Made by a program: the position numbers and the translations under genes
The notes under the pieces: generated by a model
The model's input: the letters and a program-made list of their open reading frames with translations, nothing else
Told to the model about the DNA's origin: nothing
Databases searched by the model: none
DNA from: Pacificispira spongiicola
GTDB lineage: Bacteria > Pseudomonadota > Alphaproteobacteria > UBA8366 > Aestuariispiraceae
Reading direction: 5' to 3'
Length of the DNA stretch: 64,000 nt
Assembly (NCBI RefSeq): GCF_012926505.1
Contig: NZ_JABBNT010000001.1
Location: 186,001 to 250,000, forward strand
Shown: positions 34,659 to 43,656 of the stretch, piece after piece
Numbering within the stretch: position 1 is the first letter of the stretch
Layout of the letters: every line of letters begins with the position of its first letter

Positions 34659-35263
34659 GGCTGCAACGCCTCTTCCGTACCGATCATGGAATTCCGGGTC
34701 ACCAAAGTGGCCAGCCGGTCTTCGTCCCAACCGTCGGTCCCCGCCGGACGTTGCGGGATGACCAGATAGCGAAGTTCCGCCGTCGAATCCCAAACACGAA
34801 CGGCTTTTTCTTCCGGCAGGGTCAGGCCGAATTCCGCCAGCACGCCGCGCGGATCGCTGACCGCACGGGACCGATAGGGCGGCGATTTGTACCAGACCGG
34901 CGGCAGCCCCAGGACGCTCCACGGATAGCAGGAACATAAAGTACAGACGACAAGGTTATGAGTATCGTCGGTGTTGAAGACGGCGCGCATATGTTCGCCC
35001 TGCCGCCCGCTATAGCCTAGCGACCCGATCGCGGCCGTGGCGTCGCGTTTCAGCCAGTCCGCGAAGTCGGGATCGCTCCACGCCTTGGCCACGACATGCG
35101 CCCCGTTGCGCGGACCGACCTTCGTTTCATAGGTATCGATAATGGCGTCCAGCGCCGCCGGATCGACAAGGCCTTTTTCGGTCAGGACGGTTTCCAGCGC
35201 CATGACCCGTGCTGTCATATCGTCCAGATGATTGTCGTGCCCATGACTGTGATCGCCGCTCAT
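34655..35263 (-). CDS. nthA: Nitrile hydratase alpha subunit, cobalt type
   Basis: A 202-residue alpha subunit that binds the active-site metal and hydrates nitriles to amides. The metal-binding claw is [10 protein letters not shown] with C107, C110 and C112. Thr between the first two cysteines (CTLCSC) marks the Co(III) type, whereas iron enzymes have Ser. The N-terminus is His-rich ([12 protein letters not shown]), which may help metal loading. The beta subunit and accessory gene follow in the order alpha-beta-accessory. The acyl-CoA ligase and amidase genes lie upstream in the same operon. Confidence 0.96.
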   Translation of the reverse strand: MSGDHSHGHDNHLDDMTARVMALETVLTEKGLVDPAALDAIIDTYETKVGPRNGAHVVAKAWSDPDFADWLKRDATAAIGSLGYSGRQGEHMRAVFNTDDTHNLVVCTLCSCYPWSVLGLPPVWYKSPPYRSRAVSDPRGVLAEFGLTLPEEKAVRVWDSTAELRYLVIPQRPAGTDGWDEDRLATLVTRNSMIGTEEALQP

Positions 35264-35341
35264 GATCCCGCCGCTGCGTTAATTTTTCCGAATGACCGGA
35301 CTGGACCATAGAATACCGGCTTAGGCAACGGCGGCACCGCC

Positions 35342-37132
35342 TCAATGCGCGGTCTTACCCTTCAGTTCCTCGATCATCGCATCGCGCATCGCGAACTTTT
35401 GCGCCTTGCCGGTCACGGTCATCGGCAAGGCCTCCTTGAACCGGATAAAGCGCGGGACTTTGTAATGCGCAATCTGGCCCTTGCAGTAGGCCAGCACCGC
35501 CGCTTCGGTCAGCGTGGCGCCCGCTTGCGGCACGATCCAGGCGCAGACTTCCTCGCCATAGGTATCGTCCGGCACGCCGAAGACCTGGACTTCCGACACG
35601 TCGGGATGGCGGTGCAGGAATTCCTCGATCTCGCGCGGATAAATGTTTTCCCCGCCCCGGATGATCATGTCCTTCACCCGGCCCACGATGCGGCAATAGC
35701 CCCGCTTGTCGAGGGTCGCCAGATCGCCGGTATGCATCCATCCGGCCCGGTCGATGGCGGCATGGGTCTGACCGTCGTCGGCCCAATAGCCCTGCATCAC
35801 GGAGTAGCCCCGCGTGCACAGTTCCCCCTGCTCCCCGACCGGAACCGTCCGCCCTTCCCCGTCGACGATCTTCACTTCGACATGCGGATGGACGCGGCCC
35901 ACTGTCGCCACACGGTCTTCCAGCGCGTCATCGACGCCGCTTTGGAAGGAAATCGGGCTGGTTTCCGTCATGCCGTAACCGATGGTGACCTGCGCCATGT
36001 TCATATCGCGCACGACACGGCGCATGACCTCAATCGGGCATGGCGCCCCGGCCATGATCCCGGTACGCAGGCTGGACGTATCGAACGTGTCGAAATCCGG
36101 GCGGTCCAGCATCGCCGTGAACATGGTCGGCACCCCATACAGCGCCGTGCACTGTTCCGCGCCGACGGCGGCCAGGGTCGCCCCCGGCTCAAACCCCGCG
36201 CCGGGAAAGACCATTGCCGCCCCCGCAGACACACAGCCCAATGTGCCCAGGACCATGCCGAAACAATGATACAGCGGCACGGGGATGCACAGGCGATCCG
36301 CTTCCGAAAAGCCCATGGTGGCAACCGTGAAGCGGGCATTGTTGACGATATTGTAGTGAGTCAGGGTCGCGCCCTTCGGCGCGCCGGTCGTCCCGCTGGT
36401 GAATTGAATATTGATCGGATCGTCCGGGTCCAGGGACGCGGTGATCGCGTTCAACCGCATCTGCTGCGCCGCGCCGCCCAGCCGACCGACATCCTTGAAC
36501 GACAGCATGCCCGGCGTCTTCTCATCCCCCATGCGGATGACGATGTGAAGATGCGGCAGTTTTTCAGACGCCAATGCCCCGGCCCGGCAATCGGCCAGTT
36601 CCGGGGCCAGTTCCCGGATCATGCCGATATAGTCCGACGACTTGAACGATTCAGCCGTGATCAGCGCCTTACAGCCGACCTTATTCAGGGCGTATTCGAC
36701 CTCCGACAGGCGATAGGCGGGATTGATGGTCACCAGGACCGCGCCGATCCGCGCCGTCGCGAATTGGGTGATCAGCCATTCCGGCCGGTTCGGCGACCAG
36801 ATACCGACGCGGTCGCCGGGCATGATGCCCAAGGCAAGCAACCCGCTGGCGAGCGCGTCCACTTCCCGGTCCAGATCGTAATAGGTGTAGCGGACACCGC
36901 TTTCCGGAAAGATCGCCGCGTCGCGTGGGCCGAACCGCGCCACCGTTTCCGCAAATATCTGCGGCACCGTAGCGCGGCGCAGCGGCACGGTACGATCGCC
37001 CGCGACATAGGACTTGCCGTCCCGTGGCGCTAGATCGACCAACCGCACCGCCGCGACCGGCGCCCGCCCCACCTCTTTTCGCAACAGACTGGCAGACAAT
37101 CCTTCCGCCAGGGATTCCGATAGAATGGACAT
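35342..37132 (-). CDS. AMP-forming acyl-CoA synthetase
   Basis: A 596-residue adenylate-forming enzyme that activates a carboxylic acid with ATP and CoA. The phosphate loop is [18 protein letters not shown], the A5 motif is [11 protein letters not shown]7 is [22 protein letters not shown], and the C-terminal Lys is in [13 protein letters not shown]. The start at 37132 has a GGAGG ribosome binding site, and the open frame above it is not conserved-looking. Placed between the amidase and nitrile hydratase genes, it probably activates the acid released by nitrile/amide hydrolysis for CoA-dependent catabolism. The acid's chain length cannot be deduced. Confidence 0.92.
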   Translation of the reverse strand: MSILSESLAEGLSASLLRKEVGRAPVAAVRLVDLAPRDGKSYVAGDRTVPLRRATVPQIFAETVARFGPRDAAIFPESGVRYTYYDLDREVDALASGLLALGIMPGDRVGIWSPNRPEWLITQFATARIGAVLVTINPAYRLSEVEYALNKVGCKALITAESFKSSDYIGMIRELAPELADCRAGALASEKLPHLHIVIRMGDEKTPGMLSFKDVGRLGGAAQQMRLNAITASLDPDDPINIQFTSGTTGAPKGATLTHYNIVNNARFTVATMGFSEADRLCIPVPLYHCFGMVLGTLGCVSAGAAMVFPGAGFEPGATLAAVGAEQCTALYGVPTMFTAMLDRPDFDTFDTSSLRTGIMAGAPCPIEVMRRVVRDMNMAQVTIGYGMTETSPISFQSGVDDALEDRVATVGRVHPHVEVKIVDGEGRTVPVGEQGELCTRGYSVMQGYWADDGQTHAAIDRAGWMHTGDLATLDKRGYCRIVGRVKDMIIRGGENIYPREIEEFLHRHPDVSEVQVFGVPDDTYGEEVCAWIVPQAGATLTEAAVLAYCKGQIAHYKVPRFIRFKEALPMTVTGKAQKFAMRDAMIEELKGKTAH

Positions 37133-37167
37133 CGCTTCCTCCCGGGAAATCCTCGTTGCCGCGCCCG

Positions 37168-38682
37168 TTACATTGATCGCCAATCGCCGAGGGATTCGAA
37201 CGCCGCCGCCGCGCGATAGACCGTGCTTTCCGCATAGTGTTTGCCGATGAGCATCATTCCGACGGGCAGGCCCTGCGCCAAACCGCACGGCACGCTCATC
37301 GCCGGATGACCGGTCGTGTCGAAAGGCGCCGTGTTGCCGACCATTTCGAAGGCTCGTTGGATATGGATATGCAATGGATCGTCCGCGGCCGGAATCGGCT
37401 GCGCCTTGATCGGCATCGTCGGCATCAGAAGAATGTCGTACTTCGCCAGCGCTTCGTCATAGGCGCGACGCAGCAGGCGGCTCTGATTCTGCGCCTTCGC
37501 ATAGTAATGGCCGCGATGATGCTTCAGCATGTATTCGCCCACGAACATCGAAATCTTCAGGCTTTTCGACAATTCGTCGGCACGGCTACGCCAATTTGCG
37601 TGGTAGTCGAGAAGGCTGATCACATAGAGCCCCTTCCAACCGGTCGCGAAACCGTTCCCATGCATCATGATATCCACAAGGCCTTCCAGCGCGATCGGCG
37701 TCCAGATTGCCAAGCCCATCTGATGCATGGGGATCGATACTTCCTCCACCGTTGCGCCCATGGACCGGAATTTTTCCGCCGCGCTGCGGACCTTGTCGTC
37801 CACATCGGTTTCGGAATTCGGCAGGTCGAACCCTTCCTTGACGATCCCGATGCGCAGGCCGCTGACACCCTGGCCGAGGGCCTGTGTGTATTTATCGACG
37901 CGCGGCGCATATTGGCGCGGGTCCAAACCGTCCTCGCCCGCGATCACTTCCAGCAGCAGCGCATTGTCGCGGACCGTGGACGTGATCGGACCGGCATGGT
38001 CGATCGTCGGTTCGATCGGCATGATGCCGGTATAGGGAACCAGACCATGCGTCGGCTTCATGCCATAGGCGCCGCAGAAGGACGCGGGCATGCGGATCGA
38101 TCCGCCCTGGTCCCCGCCAATGGCCATTTCGATCTCGCCCGCCCCGACCAGCGCCCCGGAACCGGACGACGATCCCCCGGCGATGTAACCGTGACGATAG
38201 GGGTTGTGCACGGGACCGGTCGCATTGGTATGGCTGCCGCCGGATAGGCAGAAATATTCGCAATGCGCCTTGCCGGCGATGGTGCCGCCCGCATCCAGGA
38301 TGCGCGTCACCACGGTCGCGTCGACATCGGGGGTGTAGCCTTCCAGCGTCGATGCGCCGTTCATCATCGGCACCCCGGCAAGACAGACATTGTCCTTCAG
38401 AACGACCTTCTTCCCTTCCAGCGGGCCGCCCGCCGCACCGCGCACTTCCGCCTTGTAGTACCAGGCGTTCATGGGATTTTCCGCGCCGCTCGGTCGGTAT
38501 CCGGGGGTGCGCGGATATTTAACCTTCGGCAGGTTGTCGGGCAGGGAATCGACGACGTCATAGGCCTTGAACGTGTCTTCCATGATCGTCATGTAGTCGA
38601 TGATCTCCCGATCATCCATGGACATATACAGGCCCTGCACGACCTTGCGCATCTGGTCGAGGGTGGGACGTCTGACGCTCAT
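37168..38682 (-). CDS. Amidase from internal start (nitrile-linked amidase signature family)
   Basis: A 504-residue amidase read from an ATG inside the fusion frame, preceded at five bases by a strong GGAGG. Numbered from this ATG, the Ser-cisSer-Lys triad is K96 (VVLKDNV), S171 ([11 protein letters not shown]) and S195 ([11 protein letters not shown]). As I recall these are the residue numbers in the Rhodococcus nitrile-cluster amidase, and many other stretches are alike ([24 protein letters not shown]). This suggests that the ATG is the ancestral start. It hydrolyses amides made by nitrile hydratase to acids and ammonia. Confidence 0.85.
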   Translation of the reverse strand: MSVRRPTLDQMRKVVQGLYMSMDDREIIDYMTIMEDTFKAYDVVDSLPDNLPKVKYPRTPGYRPSGAENPMNAWYYKAEVRGAAGGPLEGKKVVLKDNVCLAGVPMMNGASTLEGYTPDVDATVVTRILDAGGTIAGKAHCEYFCLSGGSHTNATGPVHNPYRHGYIAGGSSSGSGALVGAGEIEMAIGGDQGGSIRMPASFCGAYGMKPTHGLVPYTGIMPIEPTIDHAGPITSTVRDNALLLEVIAGEDGLDPRQYAPRVDKYTQALGQGVSGLRIGIVKEGFDLPNSETDVDDKVRSAAEKFRSMGATVEEVSIPMHQMGLAIWTPIALEGLVDIMMHGNGFATGWKGLYVISLLDYHANWRSRADELSKSLKISMFVGEYMLKHHRGHYYAKAQNQSRLLRRAYDEALAKYDILLMPTMPIKAQPIPAADDPLHIHIQRAFEMVGNTAPFDTTGHPAMSVPCGLAQGLPVGMMLIGKHYAESTVYRAAAAFESLGDWRSM

Positions 38683-39615
38683 GCGTACCTCCGTTGGCCC
38701 GGCATCGATCCGGGCGGACTGCTGCGGTTCCGGCCGCGTCGGGACCATCGCCCCGTCGCTGCGGTAACCGGCTGATAAATCCGGTAAAGGTGAATAGGGA
38801 ATCGGGGTGGCGGCGGCCGCCGCCCGGGACGCCACGGGGGATGCCGGCGTTCCCGCACCGCGCGTCCGGCGCACCCCGCCGAACCCCAGAAATTCCTCGA
38901 TCTCGCGGGAATCCGTCAATCCGGCGGCGTCGAACTCGGCTGTGATTTTCCCGCGTTCCAAAACGAGAACCCGGTCGGCCAGGGCGCTGATGAAATCGAA
39001 GTTCTGCTCGACCAGCAGGATGGTCAGGCCATGGCGCTGACGCAGGGCCAGCAGGGTTTCTTCCATTTCCTCGATAATGCTGGGCTGGATCCCCTCCGTC
39101 GGTTCGTCCAGCAGCAACAACCACGGATCGGCCATCAAGCCGCGCGCCAGGGCCAGCAATTGCTGTTCCCCGCCGGACAGCGCGCCGCCGTCCCGGTCCA
39201 GCAAACGGCGGATGCGCGGGAAGTCGGACAGCACGGAATCCAGCGCCTCTTCCTCGCTCCCCTCACCGTCCTGTTGCCAGGCGAGGCGCAGATTGTCCCG
39301 CACCGACAGTTTCGGGAAGATACCGCGCCCCTGCGGGATATAGCCCAATCCGCGCCGGGACCGTTCATGCGGTTTCAGCCGCGTGATCTGTTCCCCGTCC
39401 AGATGGATGCTGCCCGACCGCGCGGGCAGGAACCCCATCAGGGTCTTCAGCAGCGTCGTTTTCCCCATGCCGTTATGGCCCAGGATGCCGACGATTTCCC
39501 CATGTGCGATGGAAAGATCGATCCCATGCAGAACCGGAATACGGCCATACCCCGTCGCCAGGGAACGCACTTCCAGGGCAATATCCGGGACGGCATCGGT
39601 CATCACGTCGCTCAT
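37168..39615 (-). CDS. Fusion ORF: ABC ATPase (UrtE/LivF type) joined to nitrile-pathway amidase
   Basis: A single uninterrupted frame of 815 residues. Residues 1-255 are a complete ABC ATPase: Walker [10 protein letters not shown] (46-54), [14 protein letters not shown]-loop, signature [15 protein letters not shown] (146-160), Walker B LLLLDEP (166-172) and an ending REIEEFLGF, where LivF/UrtE proteins normally stop. Residues about 256-311 are an Ala/Pro/Ser-rich linker. Residues 312-815 are an amidase. The ATPase start overlaps the previous ATPase gene by 4 bases. It would power the amide importer. Either the product is a true fusion or it is processed, or the amidase is mainly made from its own internal start at 38682. 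Confidence 0.85.
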   Translation of the reverse strand: MSDVMTDAVPDIALEVRSLATGYGRIPVLHGIDLSIAHGEIVGILGHNGMGKTTLLKTLMGFLPARSGSIHLDGEQITRLKPHERSRRGLGYIPQGRGIFPKLSVRDNLRLAWQQDGEGSEEEALDSVLSDFPRIRRLLDRDGGALSGGEQQLLALARGLMADPWLLLLDEPTEGIQPSIIEEMEETLLALRQRHGLTILLVEQNFDFISALADRVLVLERGKITAEFDAAGLTDSREIEEFLGFGGVRRTRGAGTPASPVASRAAAAATPIPYSPLPDLSAGYRSDGAMVPTRPEPQQSARIDAGPTEVRMSVRRPTLDQMRKVVQGLYMSMDDREIIDYMTIMEDTFKAYDVVDSLPDNLPKVKYPRTPGYRPSGAENPMNAWYYKAEVRGAAGGPLEGKKVVLKDNVCLAGVPMMNGASTLEGYTPDVDATVVTRILDAGGTIAGKAHCEYFCLSGGSHTNATGPVHNPYRHGYIAGGSSSGSGALVGAGEIEMAIGGDQGGSIRMPASFCGAYGMKPTHGLVPYTGIMPIEPTIDHAGPITSTVRDNALLLEVIAGEDGLDPRQYAPRVDKYTQALGQGVSGLRIGIVKEGFDLPNSETDVDDKVRSAAEKFRSMGATVEEVSIPMHQMGLAIWTPIALEGLVDIMMHGNGFATGWKGLYVISLLDYHANWRSRADELSKSLKISMFVGEYMLKHHRGHYYAKAQNQSRLLRRAYDEALAKYDILLMPTMPIKAQPIPAADDPLHIHIQRAFEMVGNTAPFDTTGHPAMSVPCGLAQGLPVGMMLIGKHYAESTVYRAAAAFESLGDWRSM
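38677..38694 (-). promoter_or_regulatory. Internal ribosome binding site before the amidase
   Basis: On the minus strand the sequence CGGAGGTACGCATG places a consensus GGAGG five bases before an in-frame ATG at 38682, within the open frame of the ABC ATPase-amidase fusion. It is one of the best ribosome binding sites in this operon and argues that the amidase can be translated on its own. Confidence 0.75.
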
Positions 39616-40325
39616 GCCTTTTTCCCCAGATAGACGTCGCGCACCTGTTGGTCCTGCATCACCGCATCGACATCGTCTTCCATCAGGATGCGGCCTTGGC
39701 TGAAGACGGTCACTTTCCGGGCGATGGACCGGATGAACTGCATGTCATGCTCCACAATGATGATCGCGGCCTCGCGGTTGAGATCGACAATGATGTCGGC
39801 CATGCGGTCGACCTCCTCCGCCGTCATGCCCGCCGCGGGTTCGTCCAGCAGGATCAGCCAGGGTTCGCCCGCAATGACGATGCCCAGCTCCACCCGCTGG
39901 CGTTCGCCATGGGACAGGCGCCCAACCTCCGAATTCGCTATAGTACCGAGGTCCAGCCGCTCGATCGCGTCGGCGGCCCGGTGCCGGGCTTGTTCGCGAC
40001 CATGAGTCCGGTTCGCGGCCAGCCAGATATTCTCGCGCACCGACAGGCCGTCCATGACGCTGGGCACCTGGGTTTTGATCCCAACGCCCAGCCTTGCGAC
40101 CTGATGCGGGTCCCATCCGGTCGTTTCCGCCCCGTCGATGAAGACTTGCCCGTCACTGGGTTTCAATTGTCCCGTCAGGCATTTGAAGAAGGTGCTCTTC
40201 CCCGCCCCGTTCGGGCCGATCAGGCACCGCAGCTCCTTGCGCTGAAGGTTGAAATCAACCGTATCGACAGCGGTCACCCCGCCGAAGCGCATGGTCAGGC
40301 CACGTGTCTCCAGAACGCTAGACAT
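39612..40325 (-). CDS. ABC transporter ATP-binding protein, UrtD/LivG type
   Basis: A 237-residue ATPase: Walker [23 protein letters not shown] in the Q-loop region, signature [13 protein letters not shown], Walker [12 protein letters not shown] and H-loop [16 protein letters not shown] and [13 protein letters not shown] are typical of UrtD of urea/amide importers. I chose the ATG at 40325 because it follows AAGGAGGG. It overlaps the permease gene by 8 bases. With the fused ATPase it would drive the amide/nitrile importer. Confidence 0.92.
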   Translation of the reverse strand: MSSVLETRGLTMRFGGVTAVDTVDFNLQRKELRCLIGPNGAGKSTFFKCLTGQLKPSDGQVFIDGAETTGWDPHQVARLGVGIKTQVPSVMDGLSVRENIWLAANRTHGREQARHRAADAIERLDLGTIANSEVGRLSHGERQRVELGIVIAGEPWLILLDEPAAGMTAEEVDRMADIIVDLNREAAIIIVEHDMQFIRSIARKVTVFSQGRILMEDDVDAVMQDQQVRDVYLGKKA

Positions 40326-41388
40326 CCGCGCCCTCCTTCGCAGCATCCTCTTGCATGGCACGGCGGCCTCTTCCCGACCTGCCACGACCGGCCCTGCGGC
40401 GCGACGACCCGCCGCCCCGACGCTTGCGACCCAACAGGCCCAGCGTCGGCACGACACCGCGCGGCAGGAACAGGACGGACAGGACCAGGATCAAGCCGAA
40501 GACCAGCGTCGTATCGACCAAGGACTGCTGACCCAGCAGGAATTTTAGATAGGCCAAAGCCATCGCCCCGACGACCGGCCCGACCAGCGTGCCAAGCCCC
40601 CCGACGATGCACCAGATGATGATTTCCGCCGATTGCGCCAGGGAGAACATGCCCGGCGTCACGATTTCCGCCCAGGACGCGAACAAGGTCCCGGACAGGC
40701 CCGCAATCGCGCCGCCGACGGCGAATAGAACGGTTTTGCGGAACCGCACATCATAGCCCATCAGTTCGACGCGTTGTTCGTTCTCGCGAATGGCGACGGC
40801 GACCCGACCGAAGGGACTGGCCAGTAACCAGCGCACGAGGGCATAGACGACCAGCAGCGCGACGCCGCAGAAGTAATAGAAATCGATATCGTAGATATAT
40901 GCGCCGGGATCGCCCGGAACGTTCAGAGTCTGGAAACCGGGGATACCGTTAAACCCGCCCAGCCGTGCATTGCCGATCACATATTCCGGCCCCGCCGTCG
41001 AATTGACGAATTTGTAGAAGATCAGCGTCACGACCAGCGTGATGACCCCGAGATAAACGTCAGACAGCCGCCCATAGAACATCATCGCGCCCAACAGAAA
41101 GGCGAAGGCGAAGGGAATCGCGATGCCCAGCAGGAACGGCACGGTGCTTTCGCCGATATTTGTGGCGGCGATGGCATAGGAATAGGCCCCCAGGCCGAAG
41201 AACACCGCTTGGCCGAAGCACAGGATACCGCCATAGCCCCAAATTAGGCCAAGGCTGAGCGCCAACATGCCGTAAATGATCAGGACGGTGAGCGTGTAAC
41301 TGTCGATCAGCGACGGCCCGATCAGCATTGCGACAAAGGCAACGACGATGACGGCGAGTGTTTTACGGAACTCTCCCCCGACCATCAC
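40318..41388 (-). CDS. ABC transporter permease, UrtC/LivM type
   Basis: A 356-residue permease with eight to ten helices. Family stretches are ILIYGMLALSLGLIWGYGGILCFGQAVFFGLGAYSYAIA and YDVRFRKTVLFAVGGAIAGLSGTLFASW, followed by PGMFSLAQSAEIIIWCIVGGLGTLVGPVVGA. The last 35 residues are an unusual Arg/Gly-rich cytoplasmic tail (RKRRGGGSSRRRAGRGRSG) before an acidic end. It is coupled to the previous permease by ATGA. Confidence 0.93.
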   Translation of the reverse strand: MMVGGEFRKTLAVIVVAFVAMLIGPSLIDSYTLTVLIIYGMLALSLGLIWGYGGILCFGQAVFFGLGAYSYAIAATNIGESTVPFLLGIAIPFAFAFLLGAMMFYGRLSDVYLGVITLVVTLIFYKFVNSTAGPEYVIGNARLGGFNGIPGFQTLNVPGDPGAYIYDIDFYYFCGVALLVVYALVRWLLASPFGRVAVAIRENEQRVELMGYDVRFRKTVLFAVGGAIAGLSGTLFASWAEIVTPGMFSLAQSAEIIIWCIVGGLGTLVGPVVGAMALAYLKFLLGQQSLVDTTLVFGLILVLSVLFLPRGVVPTLGLLGRKRRGGGSSRRRAGRGRSGRGRRAMQEDAAKEGADV

Positions 41389-42251
41389 AGACCACCTTTA
41401 AAGAAGCGGCCGGTAATGCCTTGCGGCAGCAAGCGCAGCAGAACCACGGCGGCGACCAGAAGCGCGATCTCGCCGACCATGGAATCGACTAGGAAGGTGA
41501 ATGCCTGGGATACGAGCCCGAACAGCGTGGCGCTCGACAGCAGCCCGGCGATGACCGACGCGCCGCCGGATATCACGGTGATAAAGGCCTTCGCAATGAA
41601 CTGTGCCCCCGCCGTCGGTACGATCCCGACCAGCGGCGACAACAACCCGCCCGCCAGCCCCGTCAAGGCCGACCCCGCGAAGAACGTGACCATGTAGACC
41701 TTGTCCGGATTGTAGCCCAGCGCGTCCGCCATGTCGGATCGCTGCATCGTGCCGCGCGCGATCAGGCCCAACCGCGTGCCCGACAGCACGGCATAAACCG
41801 CGCCGACGATCAGCACCGTCATCACGATCAGGAAAAGATTGTACCCGTTGACCTGATAATCGCCGATCGGGAAACCTTCGATGGGCGGGGAAATCCCGGT
41901 CGTCGTATTGCCGAATATCAACGTCGCCAGCCCGATCAGCAGCAGGCTCAACCCCCAGGTCGCCAGCATGGTATCGACCAATCGGCCATACAGATGCCGA
42001 ATGACCAATCGTTCGACGATCAGGCCCAGAATGCCGACGACCAGCGGCGCGACCACCAACATCGCAAAATAGACGTTCAACCCGGCATTGACCGAAACGA
42101 TGGTGGCATAACCGCCGACCATCATGAATTCCCCATGCGCCAAATTGATGACGCGCATCATGCCGAAGACGATCGCAAGGCCGCTGCTGATCAGGACCAG
42201 CAGGGCGACCGAATAAACGATCTGGATTATGACGACGACCGCGAGATCCAC
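41385..42251 (-). CDS. ABC transporter permease, UrtB/LivH type
   Basis: A 288-residue permease with about eight helices, with VFGMMRVINLAHGEFMMVGGYA near the N-terminus, the loop ARGTMQRSDMADALGYNPDKVYMVTFFAGSALTGLAGGL and GFVSQ-like GLVSQAFTF near the end. It follows the binding-protein gene after a 108-base gap that contains a strong UUCG hairpin. It is part of an importer of the branched-chain amino acid/urea/amide class. Confidence 0.93.
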   Translation of the reverse strand: MDLAVVVIIQIVYSVALLVLISSGLAIVFGMMRVINLAHGEFMMVGGYATIVSVNAGLNVYFAMLVVAPLVVGILGLIVERLVIRHLYGRLVDTMLATWGLSLLLIGLATLIFGNTTTGISPPIEGFPIGDYQVNGYNLFLIVMTVLIVGAVYAVLSGTRLGLIARGTMQRSDMADALGYNPDKVYMVTFFAGSALTGLAGGLLSPLVGIVPTAGAQFIAKAFITVISGGASVIAGLLSSATLFGLVSQAFTFLVDSMVGEIALLVAAVVLLRLLPQGITGRFFKGGL

Positions 42252-42331
42252 TGTGCGTCCTTTCCTGCCAAACCGACGGCAAGGCTTACCCGTTCGGTGC
42301 CGATGCTAACCGGCCCCGCCGACTGGAAACG

Positions 42332-42351
42332 GGCGGGGCCGAAGCCCCGCC
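42332..42351 (-). other. UUCG-capped hairpin after the amide-binding-protein gene
   Basis: On the minus strand, 9 bases after the binding-protein stop, GGCGGGGC-TTCG-GCCCCGCC forms a perfect 8-bp GC-rich stem with the very stable UUCG tetraloop. No T-run follows. It probably blocks 3'-exonucleases or gives partial termination, raising binding protein over permease. Confidence 0.7.
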
Positions 42352-42359
42352 GTCCTCTA

Positions 42360-43592
42360 TCAGATTTTGATTTCGTACTGCGTCGTGTCGTCCGGATTGG
42401 CCTGCAGATCGCAGACCGCCTGGGTGTCAACGGGCGGACGCTGCGAGAAGCTTTCGATGACCTTCAGGCTCTGGTCCTTAAATTCCATCAGATGCACGTC
42501 CAGGATCGCATGATGCGTCTTGGGATCGATGCTGACCTTCCCGGCGGGACCGTCGATCGACAAGCCGCCTTCCACGGCCTCGATCATCTTATCCCGATCC
42601 GGCGTACCGGCATTGGTCACCGCCTGCGCCCACAGCTTGACCCCCTGATAGTGGGAAACCGCGATTTCGTGGATCGCGGAGACGTCCCCGTATTTCGCCG
42701 TCCAGGCTTCCAGGAAGGCCAGGTTCGTCGGGGACTGCAATTCCGGGGAATAGTTGTAGGCGACCATGATGCCGTTGCCTTCTTCCGGCGTCAGCACCTT
42801 GTGTTCGTTGCCGACACCGATGGTCGACGACGCCATCGGGATTTTCGCGTTCATCCCGGCGGCGGCCCACTGACGGTAGAAGGACAGATGCGCCCCGCCG
42901 ACCAGCGCCGACACGACGATATCCGGCGCGGCGCTTTGGATCTTCGCAATGGTCGATCCGAAGTCGGAAACGTCCAGCGGGAAGAAATCGACCGCGACCA
43001 CTTCACCGCCCGCGTCCTGGGCGTATTTCTGCATCCAACGCGCGGTGATCTGACCGTAGTTATAGTCAGCCGCCAGAATGTAGATTTTCTTGCCCCATTT
43101 GTTGATGATCGCGGGCATCAGGATTTCGCTCTGCTGCGCCGGGGTCACGCCGTCGATGACGATATTCCGGTCGCAGACGCCGCCTTCATACTGAACGTTA
43201 TAGAAATACGGCACCTTGGACTTGCGCAGCGTTGGGCGGATCGCCTCACGCGAGGCGGACAGGATCCCGCCTTGCACGACATCGACCTTGTCCTTGCGCA
43301 CCAATTGTTGGGCATATTGCGTGTAGAGCGCCATGTCCGACTGCGTGTCGTAGGAGATGATTTCGACCTCGCGACCGACCAAGCCGCCCGCGCCGTTGAT
43401 TTCATCGACAGCCAGGCGAAGCGCCATGTCCATCGGCTTCCCGTAGGCGTCGAACAGGCCGGATGTATCCAGCAAGGAGCCGATCTTGATCGTATCGGCG
43501 GCAAAGCCCGTCCGGGCGATGGCCGGTGCCGCAAGCGCCCCCAGCGCGATGGCGGAACCGGTGGAAAGGAATTTACGTCTGTTCATCGTCAT
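42360..43592 (-). CDS. Amide/urea-type ABC substrate-binding protein with Tat-like signal
   Basis: A 410-residue periplasmic protein of the type 6 binding-protein family (UrtA/FmdD/AmiC group). It starts MTMNRRKFLSTGSAIALGAL, with a twin-arginine RRKFLS motif and a hydrophobic stretch ending in an A-A site near residue 33. Mature landmarks are IKIGSLLDTSGLFDAYGKPMD, VVQGGILSASREAI and FYNVQYEGGVCDRN. The first of two in-frame ATGs, 43592 and 43586, is used. It should capture a short amide or nitrile-derived compound for the downstream permeases. Length and motifs are complete. Confidence 0.9.
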   Translation of the reverse strand: MTMNRRKFLSTGSAIALGALAAPAIARTGFAADTIKIGSLLDTSGLFDAYGKPMDMALRLAVDEINGAGGLVGREVEIISYDTQSDMALYTQYAQQLVRKDKVDVVQGGILSASREAIRPTLRKSKVPYFYNVQYEGGVCDRNIVIDGVTPAQQSEILMPAIINKWGKKIYILAADYNYGQITARWMQKYAQDAGGEVVAVDFFPLDVSDFGSTIAKIQSAAPDIVVSALVGGAHLSFYRQWAAAGMNAKIPMASSTIGVGNEHKVLTPEEGNGIMVAYNYSPELQSPTNLAFLEAWTAKYGDVSAIHEIAVSHYQGVKLWAQAVTNAGTPDRDKMIEAVEGGLSIDGPAGKVSIDPKTHHAILDVHLMEFKDQSLKVIESFSQRPPVDTQAVCDLQANPDDTTQYEIKI

Positions 43593-43656
43593 TGTCTTTC
43601 TGTCCCTTGTTTTGAAGCCGTCCCTGTCGACCCTGATTTTCAGGTGTCTTATGCTT

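Noticed and set aside
42332-42351. Intrinsic terminator ending the transcript after the amide-binding-protein gene
   Set aside because: The stem is very strong but no T-run follows, and the permease genes downstream are clearly in the same operon.
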